Assembly (NCBI GenBank): GCA_021521415.1
Contig: JAIQDT010002852.1
Coordinates: 1 to 64,000, forward strand
DNA: 64,000 nucleotides
Source of the DNA: Bidens hawaiensis
Taxonomy: Eukaryota > Streptophyta > Magnoliopsida > Asterales > Asteraceae
Direction of reading: 5' to 3'
Positions within the stretch are counted from its first letter, which is position 1. Each line of letters opens with the position of its first letter. Shown here one piece after another: positions 22,728-34,205 of this stretch. A program made the translations under genes and the position numbers. Below the pieces are notes generated by a model. The model made no database searches, was not told where the DNA came from, and saw only the letters and a list, made by a program, of their open reading frames with translations.

Positions 22728-23901
22728 TTCTCCCCCCGTTAAGAAATTTCGTCCTCGAAATTTTACACGCCCTCTATCTCCCTTCGAGAGAAAGGTGGGG
22801 GTTTTTCCCTCAGAATTCAACCTCGCGTTACCAAGTATAATCTGGTCCTCGCTGTGAATTCCACTTAATCTTAATTAATAAAGCTTGGTATGTCCAAACT
22901 GTTTAGTTTTCCCGTCTACTATCTCTACGGAATTAGTTATGATATCAAGCATGTCTTCTATGAGTACCTCTATTACTAGTACCTTCGTTGCCTCATCGCT
23001 TAGGCACTCTTCAATCCGTATACATGGCAAAATATCCTGTATAGTACTTAGCCCCTAGAGTACTTTAATCGATAAACTAAATGACCAACCATGGAGATAG
23101 TTCTCATGGGGTCCAATTTATTAAGAAGCTATTTTCGGTTTTGCCAAACCTCATATCACCTTTCTCTAAGGTGATGCCTTAAAATGCCTTGTCACCTCTA
23201 TTCTGGGACAATGGTTTCCTTTGAACGTTGGCATAAATCCTTTGCCAATCACGCGCTGCTTTCAACTTGTCTTAAATATTATAAATCCGATTGGTTGTTT
23301 CTCGAATCAATTCAAATTTTATGTCCTGACTGACGCCATTTTCAATTTAACAAATTGGTGATAATTACTTCACCCATAAAAAGCTTCAAGCTCTCGATGC
23401 TTCCTTCCCCGCCTTCCAATAATGGAAGTAGGATGACTATTTTGATCTGAGATAATTGAAAATGGCACTCCACGACGGGATACCATTTCACCATCAGGAA
23501 TTTGGGCAAGAATTCATTGTAATTTATCCCCACTATCATTGGCGAATTTTCTGTCGTTGTGGCGTTCCCTAGGGTTTTCGGTGTGCAGCCTTATCTCTTG
23601 TATAACTCAATATTCACCAACACCCGTAATCATATCTTTCTCCAAACTCGACCATTAATAAAAATCCTTTCAGATATCCGTATCATCGATAGTCAAATCC
23701 GATCCCGGATGTATGGATTATTTCGATCTCTGCGCTTCGTCAATGATTAATTCACGAAGGTCATGGAGAGTCGGGATCCAAACCCGATTTTTTTGAAGTA
23801 GAGAATTTAGTCCACGCGCTGTTCGAAATTCTCCTCATTGCCGTAAGATTCCTTCTTTTCCAATTGTTCCTCTTTCAACGCCTCACGTTGAGCGACTCGA
23901 A
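22728..23901 (-). pseudogene. Integrase remnant of chromovirus copy 2
   Basis: It holds the same scrambled integrase pieces as copy 1: a zinc-domain segment, SIISDQNSH and a C-terminal tail. It begins with the polypurine tract beside LTR 2. The one-base deletion near 23857 is the only change seen here. Confidence 0.55.
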
Positions 23902-24360
23902 TCAGGATCGAAGGTTCGACTGGACTATCATCCCCAGCGCTCGCACTCGCAATGGCTTAACCCGATCTTTCCTACTCAAGGCATTTGCTACGACGTTAGC
24001 CTTGCCGGGGTGATAACGGATGTCACAGTCATAATCGTTTAACAACTCGACCCATCTTCGTTGCCTCATATTCAGTTCTTTCTGATCGAATATATGCTGC
24101 AAACTTTTATGATCGGTGAAGATGGTGCACTTCGTACCGTAGAGATAATGTCTCCAGATTTTAAGTGCGAAGATAACCGCTCCCAGTTCTAAGTCGTGAG
24201 TAGTGTAATTTTTCTCGTGTACTTTTAACTGTCGGGAAGCATAGGCTATAACCTTATTATTCTGCATCAACACGCATCCTAACCCTCTACGCGATGCGTC
24301 ACAATACGCGACAAAACCATCGTCTTCATCGGGGAGACTTAAAATCAGCGCTTGGCACAA
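23902..24360 (-). pseudogene. RNase H of chromovirus copy 2
   Basis: The 152-codon frame is identical in protein sequence to copy 1, including [10 protein letters not shown] in place of the usual NVVADALSRK. The one DNA difference in this frame is silent. Shared loss of the acidic residue shows that the domain was dead before the duplication. Confidence 0.9.
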
Positions 24361-25126
24361 TTTTAATGGTTTCTATCTTATTTGGATCTTTGTGAAATCC
24401 TTGTTACTTTACAACATGACCAAGGGATTATGCCTTCTTTATTCAAAATCACATTTCGTAAACTTCGCGTATAGCTCCTCTTGCTTTAATACTTCCACAA
24501 TTTTCCTTAACCGTCGTTCGTGCTCTTCTTTACGTTGCGAATATATCAAAATATCATCAATGAATGTTATGACAAATTTGTCTAAATAAAGTTTACAGAC
24601 TTGGTTCATGAGTTCCATGAATGCTGCCGGCGCATTTGTTAGCCCGAAAGGCATAACTAAGAATTCATAATGGCCGTAGCGAATCCGAAACGCTGTTGTT
24701 GCAACGTCCTCCTCTTGGATTTTTCATTTGGTGATAACTATATCTAAGACCAATTTTTCTAAAAAATAAATCCCCCTTTGCAGTTGGTTAAACAGATCAT
24801 TTACTTCGAAAAAGTGAATACCTATTCTTGTTCGTCACTTTATTCAATTCTCCCTAATCAATACATATCTTAACACTTCCGTCCTTCATTTCCCAAATAA
24901 CACTGGTGCACCCCATGGCGACTAACTAGGTCGTATAAAACCTTTATCCAATAATTCTTGCATTTCAGTTGGCGCAAGTCGGTAAGATGCTTTAGCAACA
25001 GGGCCAGCTTGAGACATTAAATCGATTCTGAATTCGACCTGTCGGGCTGGCGGTAATCCAGGGAGTTCTTCTGGGAAAACTTGTGGAAATTTGCGCACCA
25101 CCGGGATATCTTCTATATGTTTTCTT
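24361..25126 (-). pseudogene. Reverse transcriptase of chromovirus copy 2
   Basis: [13 protein letters not shown] and FIDDILIYS are in the open piece 24439-24654, and the upstream linker with [18 protein letters not shown] follows at about 24966-25126. The breaks are those of copy 1. Confidence 0.85.
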
Positions 25127-28100
25127 TTAAATACTTAGGCAATCGCGTTTGCTAAATACACCACGTCTTCTTGTCGTAAATATTATAACATCTCAAAATG
25201 AGATTAGAGTGGTAACATAATTCCGTACACTTTTCTCTGTATCTAATCGCTTCATCGTCCGAAGGAGAGCTTCTAATCATCTTCTTTTCATATTTGATTT
25301 CAGCTTCATGTTGAGTTAGCCATTCTTGTTAACCATTACGTCAAAACTTCTTAACTTTACTGGTCGCAGGTCAATAAGGAAAGGTTAATCGTTCCAAATA
25401 ATAGGACAATTCCGAACAATTTAGTTAACCATTAGGGGTTTATCGTTAGCGATTCTACAGTATAGGGTTCTATAATTTTACTAATCGGTATCTGTCCAAA
25501 TGATAGGAGGTTAACAGGAGCTAACTTCTATCGGCGACCGTAAAAATATCACTGAAGCCTATTGATTTAAAATTACAACGTACTTAATACCACTTTTGGA
25601 TCATGACGTGCTTTATTTGAATTATTAACAAAAGCACGGCTCCTTGCTTGATCAGAGGTTGATGCTTGTCATGAGGTTCGTCTTCCAACAACACCTTGGT
25701 TCACTTTGGGCAATTTCTCTTGAAACGTTCTGTACTGCCACATTCATAGCAAGTACAACTGTTTGGCATAATTTGATTTCTTTGGATGGATTGTTATTGA
25801 AGTTGTTGGGTTCGGAGTGGTTGTACACGAATGGGTTGGGGTTGTCGGTTCACAGGGCTTCACTTGGTTCTACAATTGTGGCATTACGTCCATCTTTACC
25901 ATACCTGTGGCCTACTATCACCCGACATTCTTCTTTCTGCCGATAACTATATTTTCCACATTTAAGGAAGGACCCTTTATGCGGTTCATGTTTTCACACC
26001 AGAACTAGTCTTAGTATAATTCTGGGTTGTAGGACATACCTACTTATTCACAAGTCTATCTTGCACTATACCTTTATCATTTCCCTTCTTTAACACTCGA
26101 CGTTTCACCTAACGTCCTTCCATTCCGCTTCCCATAGAATCAGATATATCAATGCTGGCTTGTGACACAACCCTTCCAAAGGTTGTATATTTTACAGGGT
26201 TGACTATACTCCTTATCGATGGAGTTAGCTTCCAATATAGCGCTCACTTCGCTTAATTTCAGGAGTAATTAGCCAAGTTACCAGACATGACAATTCCTTC
26301 AAACGATTAGCGTGTTCTAAGTGATCAGCACACAACATTTCTATTTTTCATAGCTCAGTTTCCAATCTCTGAGTTTAATTACTCGAATAAAAGTGCTCTA
26401 GCACAAGAATTTTAAATCCTGACCATATCATCTGAGCAATAATTTTCTAACTATAATTTTGTACCATCGTGTTCCATCACGATACAACATAATCTACCAA
26501 CATATCTGTAGCATACATCACTACACAATGTTCTAGACTCTTACCAATATCCTTAACCATTTCGATCTTTTCTATCCACTCGCTAATCTATTCCTCCCTT
26601 TACCATCAGTAAACTATTAATAATCCCCTTAACACAACCGATAAACATATCCTTCATACCGGATCTAATTCATTACGACTACTATTCATGTTTAGTTTAT
26701 AACTAATACTTGTAGTCATAATAGTATTCGGTGGAACATTATCACTTTTAGTAATACCACCAAGAATTGAAATATTCATATTCATGTGATTGCTCGATCT
26801 ACAATCTTGCGATCACATTTGTATCAACACTAGCAGTGATCTGTGATACGACATTCGGTATCATCATCTGCTATCTTTGAGCAATCAACTGAATCATATC
26901 AATCTCCATCATTGGAGTTACTCTTTTTATGTCATTCTGCCGTACTCATCCCGTACGCAGTAATCAATATTAATCTCACCGTTTAACTCGTTACCAGCTC
27001 AATCATAACAACAGGTATACATACACACCAAATATTATCATACATATTACCCATACCAGTATCTAGTATATATATGTCCCACAAATATGATCTCACATGG
27101 ACTTAACCTGAAGTCGGTTAACGTTCAAATATGTTTCATAATCCTTGTCACCAACCGACATATAGATCTTTCTCAACAAGGTTAATGTTTAATATATTTG
27201 ATTTCAATATCCTTCTGCATGTCAGCATAACCGATACATGCTCACCGTGAGCACCAAACGATTACGTACCACGGAGTTATAATATCCGTGTCTATTCGTA
27301 TTTCCGGTATACGCGGTATACCACCTACGAACGAATAACCAATTATGCTATAATGATTCCAACACCTCTTTGTGTATGGGTAATCATTCTATTCGAGCAT
27401 ACATGGGCGTAGGCATCTAACGGATATAAGGATAACATAGGGAGTTGCAAGGTTCAAGGTAATCGCGCAACATGGGTTGCCTTCAAATATTATTAATTAC
27501 TATTATGGGAATCTCTATCACTTGCTCAGTCAATGTCCTCAGGCGTTCTAGGTTCGTTGAAATCGGTAATTCTCGATCTGGAGGTGGTATGACTCATATG
27601 TTTAAGAGTGAGAAATACATATATATTTCTATATATTATTTTTATTTGCTGATTTATTATCAAATTTATTATTACTATTATTTTATGTATTTATTTACCT
27701 TAATGGAATAAGAATGGGTTCAGGTACGGATCCGTCCGTACGTGAGGGTCGACGGTTCGGGTGAACATCTGGGGTTATTAGGATATACGGTACCGGTGTT
27801 GGTAGGGTAAGGGATTCATCAATTTTGGTTGGGAATGACGGTTACTAGATATTTCTGGTTAATGTCAAACGGGAGATCTAACTTGGTACTATCATAATTA
27901 TGACCCGATAAGTCAGACTCATCATCAACCGATGCTCTTAGAAATTTCGGCATCCTCGGTACTTTTATTATTTCATCCCCCGGTTCCTTATCCGAGTCCC
28001 ATTTCTTAATACATGTACCCACAAGATATGCACGTATATATATATATATATATACACATTAGCACACATAAATAATATTATATACTTCACACATATGTTG

Positions 28101-28321
28101 CCATGTTTACCTATCAATGTACCCCGTGACTTCCCCTGAATTCCCTCGTGCGGACAAGTCTGTTATTATGTTCCGGACCATAACAACTCACTTGTCCATC
28201 CAAGTTCATCCAGACCTCGTCACTATAAATTATTAGTTGATATTCAGATCCTATAATACTTGAGCTACTGGTTATATTTTAGGTATCTTTTAAAGACATC
28301 CTAATTCTTTTATAGCCAATG
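25127..28321 (-). pseudogene. gag and protease region of chromovirus copy 2
   Basis: The altered knuckle CYECGSTERFKRNC lies at about 25710-25751, again with Arg for His. The gag-start-like pieces near 27530-28020 are the same as in copy 1. The primer-binding site TGGTATCAGAGC (minus) is at 28322-28333. Confidence 0.5.
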
Positions 28322-28338
28322 GCTCTGATACCAAGTTC

Positions 28339-31300
28339 TGTAACACCCCGTGACCGTAGCGGAAACGTAAACGGGATGCGACTGACACCTCTGATATCAA
28401 CCACATTGTTTATAAAGAAAACTGAATGCATTAATATACTTCAAAATTACATTATCTCATCTTTCATTACCGTCTAGGTGATACACACATCATACAATAC
28501 GATTCATAATTCTATCTGTTATAATGTATCCTAACGTCCAGCACGCAAACCTTACACACATCAAGCACTTAGCACGTAATCAATCACTTTATCTTAGTTG
28601 TACCTGAAAGACATGTGAGAAAACGGGTCAACTACGAATAGTTGGTGAGTTTCACAATTTTAGTAAACCATGATAAATCCATATCATAATATAATATTTT
28701 CTGGGGACACTGTTAACCCATAAATACATTTAATAACCTCTGGGGACACTGTTAACCCAGAACTTCCAATAACCTCTGGGGACACTGTTAACCCAGAACA
28801 CTTCCACTAACCTCTGGGGACACTGTTAACCCAGAAACTTCCAATAACCTCTGGGGACGCTGTTAACCCAGAACACTGTTGCGGGACCTTACAATATTAA
28901 CAACTCAAACAATTACCATTTTAATACATTACCGTACGATTCCCGTACAATAAACATTTTATAAATACATTCATTTCCATGCGTTCAGCATGTACTTAAT
29001 CATTTTGATAGAAACATGCTTTCCGCCCCGGGAAAATATTTAAAACATTTCAGTAAAAAGGGGCTCGTGAAACTCACCTTAGCACATGCAAGCAGGTAAC
29101 AACAATCATTATCAATTAACACGTCCAATCTGTAATATGATCCCTACGATCGTTATTATACAATTATTGTTTATATAATCTTTAACCTTATCAATCGGTA
29201 CATCTGGGGACACTGTTAACCCAGGACTGTACCTGTTCCGGGGGCAATGTTAACCCAGAAATACTTCTCCGGACTCAGATTGTGATGTCGTTTAGAGTTC
29301 CATGGTCACAATTTCTATTAGTCGTTTTCTCGTTTTGCGTGCCTAGCACGAATATCCGTTTTATGTTTCAAAAATGAGTTTGGTCACTCACGACTCGAAA
29401 ATAGTGGTTGTCTGATAATTTAATTTAAAATGTGAAATTATAGCTCGGTTTAGACGTCCCGATTGGCCGCGGGACCCGTTTCCGTCTTTGGCGTACCGGA
29501 AACTGTTAAATCGGTTAAAAATACCCAAATCATTCGACTTATTTTCGGATGATTCATTTTTACTTGTTTAACTCAATTATATGAAAACAGTCCATTTTTA
29601 AGGTTTTTATACACCAGTCAGCTCGCTTAAGCGAACTTCACCGGTTTACACGTTTTAACTTTAAAAGTTTGATAATTAGCACGATTAATTATCCGTTTAC
29701 TCTCGGATCTTAAAATTTTGCACAAATCACTTTTTAATAGTGGGGAATTTTATAAAAATATTTCCAGAATTAATTCTTATATTTAAAGTTTATTTATCTA
29801 TTTTTAAACACCATTTAAACACTAAATATGTCGTAAATACCAAACGACCTTAGAAAAATCCCAAATTTTTCCTGGATGTCCCCTGCCATCCACATAGTCC
29901 CCTGTAATTTTTCCAGAACCAAAATCTTTATTTACATACCCTTTTTCCAAAACCGAGCTAGAAATCCCTAGAACACGTTTAACCAAAAAGCCAACTTAGA
30001 CTTCTCCAACAGACCTCAAATTTTGTGTGTGACTTATACATGATATGAAAAGCTTATCTGAAATTTTACAGAATTTTTCATGATATTTAACTAGTTTTCA
30101 CCATTTTTGGCCAAAACCGAGCATTAAATTCACCAAATATTCATCCTTTATTCAAAAATTACCAAAAATTCACAGAACTCATATTTTCATGTGTTTAACA
30201 CCTTTGTAAAATTTCATGACCTAACTCTAAAGCATCAATAATCTGTCCAAAATTCCCAAATCCGAACATAACCGAATATACCTTTCGTTTTCCGCCACTA
30301 CAAGCTACAAACTCATCTTTCCGCCTCATCTACCACTAAATACAGAGCCTACAAACAACATACCACAATACCAAGCAAGTTACACTCACGATCAAGCCAT
30401 TTCTTTCATGGTTACGGTTATGATACTAAAACAAAGATTTAACCGTAAAAATTCGTTTTTGATTCGTTTAACTCCTTTCTTGGACCAAGATCCCTTGTAT
30501 AACCCGTATACATCACTTGATCATGCAAGAATCAGTTTTCATCTTTGAAACCTCATTTTCTTACAAACAAACTTAAGAAAGGATGATGAACACGAATATA
30601 ACTCGATCTTTACCTCGTTGTTCTTGCTAAAAATCTCGGTTTTTTGGTTCTTGATCTTGAGAGAATGTGAATATGGTTGAATTGTGTTGTGAAAAAAGAA
30701 AATGAACTGTTGTTGGGTGAGGAAGTTGCGACCGGAGGTAGTGAGGGGGTGGGGTGGGACCCACCTCTTCATTCTTGGCCACTCATTTGTATATCAGATA
30801 TCCGGATAATGTTTTGGATAATCTGGTTCAGTTCGTTTTTCGGTTAAATGTTAATTTTGGCTTAAAACGAGGCTAAAACGGTCGTTTTTCGGCTAAAAAA
30901 TGAAATTTATATAAAACCGATTTAAAAACTTTAAAAACTTAAACCATGACATTTATTAACTTAAAACATCATATTATTAGTTATTACGCATCTTTTTCGG
31001 CTTGATCGATCGTCTCTTGCTCGGTTTGGTATTAAAGGTTTCGTTTAACGTACCGACGTACTATTAAATCGAAATCCTTTTTCTGTGCTTTAATCCACTT
31101 ATCCCGAAGTTTTAATACTTCGTAACATCACTAAATATCATATATCTCGTCTATAAGTGAACCCTCGATTCATTCGGGTTTCAATAACTATCGATCGTTT
31201 GATCGCATATTCAATACGGTGAATTATATATTCACGTACAATCAATACAATGAACCATGTATTCTCGTATAATTACCATGGTAACTCATGTACCCGACAT

Positions 31301-31362
31301 TACATATGACGTAACTAACGTCTGCCGGTTAGGGTATACCTGGTTTCGTCGGAATCGTTACA
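28339..31362 (-). repeat. LTR 3, the 5' LTR of the tandem chromovirus
   Basis: It is 3024 bp and ends CGTTACA before the TSD AATAG (31363-31367). I count about 24 differences from LTR 2 right of 29240, most of them between 29870 and 30840. The left third is almost identical to the other LTRs. Being the outer 5' LTR it keeps the older sequence state. Confidence 0.94.
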
Positions 31363-31990
31363 AATAGTACCCTGCATTCATGAGTTTGGCCACAACCATT
31401 CTCGGACCCACATGAAGACCACAAATACCCTCGTGCAAATAATTTGCATCCTCGACATCCACACATCTCAGGAGTGGATTGAGGAAGGATATGTGGTATA
31501 AAATTCTGCCTTTTAATTGGTAATTCAGGGCTTTGTGTCTGATCTTCTGGGCCGCAGCTTTTTCTTCCGGGAGTATTCCAGATGTAAGGCATGCTACAAT
31601 CGGTGTTATCCATGATTCAACACCAGTTTGTATGACTAGCACTTGATGCTGCAGGGCAGATGGTCTATCAAGGACTTCAACACGAATGTCTTTTGCAAAG
31701 TGTTCAAAATTTGTTGAAGCTAATTTGCTAAGAGAATTCGCTGACTTGTTTTCACTTCGCTTGACATGGATTACTTTGCAAGATAAAAATTGAAGGATTA
31801 AGTCCTTTGCTTGCGATAAGTATGAAGCCATCACAACGTTCTTTGCCTCGTATGTCCCATTGATCTGCCCCGCGATCAGCATAGAGTCCACCTGCGCTTC
31901 CAAATGTTTTACCCCAAGCTTTTTGGATATCCGCATGCCTGCTAAGAAAGCTTCGTACTCTGCCTCATTGTTGGTATTTTTAAAGTCCAA
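31363..31990 (-). pseudogene. Tat second RNase H (archaeal-like) and integrase zinc domain, right half
   Basis: This is the upstream side of the Tat gene cut by the chromovirus. The frame is open from 31990 and begins MDFKNTNNEAEYEAFLAGM, then VDSMLIAGQ, carrying the Glu and Asp expected of the extra RNase H found in Tat elements. It then reads LKGRILYHISFLNPLLRC and HEGICGLH, the His pair of the integrase zinc domain, whose Cys pair (CDSC) lies across the insertion at about 11010-11025. The first acidic site, normally FTDGASS, reads FTERASS in the preceding frame. The last few residues of the open frame come from the LTR. Confidence 0.88.
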
Positions 31991-32679
31991 CTTTATGGCA
32001 TAAGTAAATTCATGGCGGGATTAACCAATATGAGGTCTGCGCCTGATCCCTCGTTGCTTGAAGCTCGCTCCGTGAAAAATGACCAGACCTGGTCTCGCTC
32101 CGAAGGTATCGGGGTTTGTTGTTCGATCATGCACTCTTCTTCCTTGTTCTGTGGGACCTCTGTAACAAAGACCGCCAGCACTTGTCCTTTGATCGCAGGT
32201 CTGGGTCTATACTCAATCGCATGCTCTCCCAATTCTATAGCCCATTTTGCCAACCGTCCAAACAATTCTGGCTTACTCAGCACATTTTTCAACTTGTACC
32301 CTGTTAGCACATTGATGGGGTGGCCTTGAAAGTATCTGCAGAGGCGCCTGGTGGCATAGACTAGTGCCATAACCAGTTTTTCAAGCATCGAATACCTGGT
32401 TTCTGGACCTGTCAACGTTCTACTAACATAATAAATTGGCATTTGGAGGTTTTATCTATCCATCAATAGCACAGCCCCAATGGCAATATCCGATGCTGAT
32501 AGGTATAATGTTAAAGGCTCCCCCGCATGCGGTGCTGTCAGGGTAGGCAGTTCCATCAAACATTTCTTAACTTCTAAGAATGCTTTTTCTGCTTCCGCAT
32601 TCCATATGAAGTGTGCTTTCTTAAGACAATTCCTCAGAGTTGACACAAATGGGTAAGACTTGGCCGCACGATTAGCCAT
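31991..32679 (-). pseudogene. Tat first RNase H (broken)
   Basis: Two open pieces in different frames, 32452-32679 and 31993-32442, cover the gypsy-type RNase H that follows RT. The first has FIWNAEAEKAFLEVKKCL and LYLSASDIAIGAVL, the second YYVSRTLTGPETRYSMLEKL and INVLTGYKLKNVL. In the last motif the family has VLTD; here it is VLTG, so a catalytic Asp is lost. A frameshift at about 32443-32452 separates the halves, and another at 31991 separates it from the second RNase H. Confidence 0.88.
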
Positions 32680-33529
32680 AAATCTGTTTAGAGCAACAAG
32701 TCTTCCGTTGAGTTTTTGTACCTATTTGAGGGAAGAAGGGGAAGGCATGCGGGCCACTGCCTGAAATTTGTCTGGATTTTCCTTAAAGCCCGCACCCATG
32801 ACAATTACGCCTAAGAATTTTCCTTCCTACAACCCTTACTAGGATTTCGCTTCATGTTAATCTTTCTCAGAATCTCAAACGTTTCTTCTATGTCTTGTAG
32901 CATCTGATCTTCTTCAATGCTTTTTATAACCAAATCATCTATGTAAACTTCTAGGTTTTGCCCAATCTAATCTTTGAAATCTTCATCCATCAAATATTGA
33001 TATGTAGTACCCACGTTTTTCAATCCGAAGAGCATCATCTTGTAACAGAATGTGCCATGGTCTGTGCGAAATGCTGTTTGGTCCTCGTCACCTGCCGCCA
33101 TGAGGATCTGGTGATACCCTTTGTAGGCATCAACGAAGCATTTAAACTTGAACGGGGCTACTGCGTCAACTTTAAGATCAATTTCTGGTAATAGGTAACA
33201 GTCCTTGGGCATGCTTTGTTTAGATCCTTAAAATCTACACACATTCGCCATGTTCCGTTGCTCTTGGGAACGATGACCGGGTTAGCAACCCAGGTCTGGT
33301 ATCGAATTTCACGGATGATTCCAGCATGTAGAAGATCTTGAACTTGTTCATTCATAGCTTTGTTCTGCTCAGGGCCCATCTTGCGTTTCTTTTGGACAAT
33401 TGGCGTGAATGCTGGATTCACCTGAAGCTTGTGTTCTGTAATCCTCCGCGGGACACCAGTCATGTATGCGGGTTGCCAAGCAAAGATGTCCATGTTCTTT
33501 GTTAACAATTGCTTCAAAAATGTCCTCAC
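32680..33529 (-). pseudogene. Tat reverse transcriptase (broken)
   Basis: The N-terminal piece (33158-33529) contains KNMDIFAWQPAYMTGVPRRI and WRMCVDFKDLNKACP. The next frame (32967-33212) contains FVDAYKGYHQI and KMMLFGLKNVGTTYQ. The catalytic YIDDLVIKS lies at about 32919-32945, after a stop, in a frame that ends at a further stop. At least two frameshifts or stops divide the domain. Its motif spacing is normal otherwise. It would have copied the element RNA into DNA from the primer site at 35868-35883. Confidence 0.9.
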
Positions 33530-33707
33530 TATACGGAGATAGCAGGCCCAGTTGTAATTGTTTGGTCAGGGAAATTTTTGTTTAACACCCACTTTTCTGG
33601 TTCAGTTCTCTCAGTTTGCTTTGGCACCTTGCTAGGATTTGAACTTTCCGCTGTGAAGCAATGATGGTTTATGTGGATGAATACTACTCCAGTGCGGGTC
33701 GGAACCC

Positions 33708-34049
33708 CTACTGCACTGTGAGCTGTGGAGGGCGAGCATTGAAATCACCAATTGCCTCACACCCTAAGACGATATCATGTTTTGACGTCCCCGGTAAAAC
33801 CAAGAATTCAACGTCATTCATGCGTGAATGTGTCCCATTTCTATGTGTAACAGGAAAAGAAACTACCCCTCGCGGGTGCATCACTTCACCCCCAAAACCA
33901 GACACAGGTGCGTGAATTGGCTTCACCCTCACCTTATTGTCCTCGTCAAGTTGTTCAAAACACTGTTCGTACATTATGTCTGACGTATTTCCACTATCAA
34001 AGAAGACATAATGTGAACGGTAATGACCTATGAGGCCAGTGATTATCAA
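33708..34049 (-). pseudogene. Tat aspartic protease
   Basis: The 113-codon frame has the retropepsin active site as VFFDSGNTSDIMY (DSG present) and the later IVLGCEAI hydrophobic-glycine motif. It would have cut the Gag-Pol polyprotein. It is open itself, but the frames on either side are not in phase with it, so it cannot be made as part of a polyprotein. Between 33530 and 33707 only a degenerate linker remains. Confidence 0.8.
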
Positions 34050-34205
34050 CGGATTTTTTTTTGCAAGGACCTCCTTTGACCCGTAGGAAAATTACGGGTT
34101 CATTCTTCCATTCTTCCTCATCAAATTCTCGCATATTTCCTCCAATGATGCGCCCTCCTGAATCATGTGAACATTCAAGTCTTTGACCTGCTTTTTAGGC
34201 AGGCC

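Larger units (their letters stand above)
22728..28338 (-). mobile_element. Internal region of chromovirus copy 2
   Basis: This 5611-bp region is a near-perfect copy of 14091-19702. I found only three differences: one T fewer in a T-run (near 23857), a C for T near 24271, and an A for G near 25396. All the damage to gag, RT, RNase H and integrase is shared with copy 1. Confidence 0.94.
11066..31362 (-). mobile_element. Tandem Ty3/gypsy chromovirus (Tekay/Del-like): LTR-int-LTR-int-LTR
   Basis: Three LTRs (11066-14090, 19703-22727, 28339-31362) alternate with two internal regions (14091-19702, 22728-28338), giving a period of 8636-8637 bp. Only the outermost ends carry a TSD (AATAG), so this is one insertion later duplicated. 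Orientation is minus: the primer-binding site for initiator tRNA-Met lies left of LTR 2 and LTR 3, and the polypurine tract lies right of LTR 1 and LTR 2. Both internal regions show the same decayed gag, RT, RNase H and integrase remnants. The lineage name rests on long LTRs, the Met primer site and the RT/RNase H sequence, and is a best guess. Confidence 0.92.

Noticed and set aside
22728..28338. Second internal copy considered as an assembly artefact
   Set aside because: Not provable from sequence alone, but the small private differences and the recombinant middle LTR favour a real duplication; kept as a finding with a read-based test.
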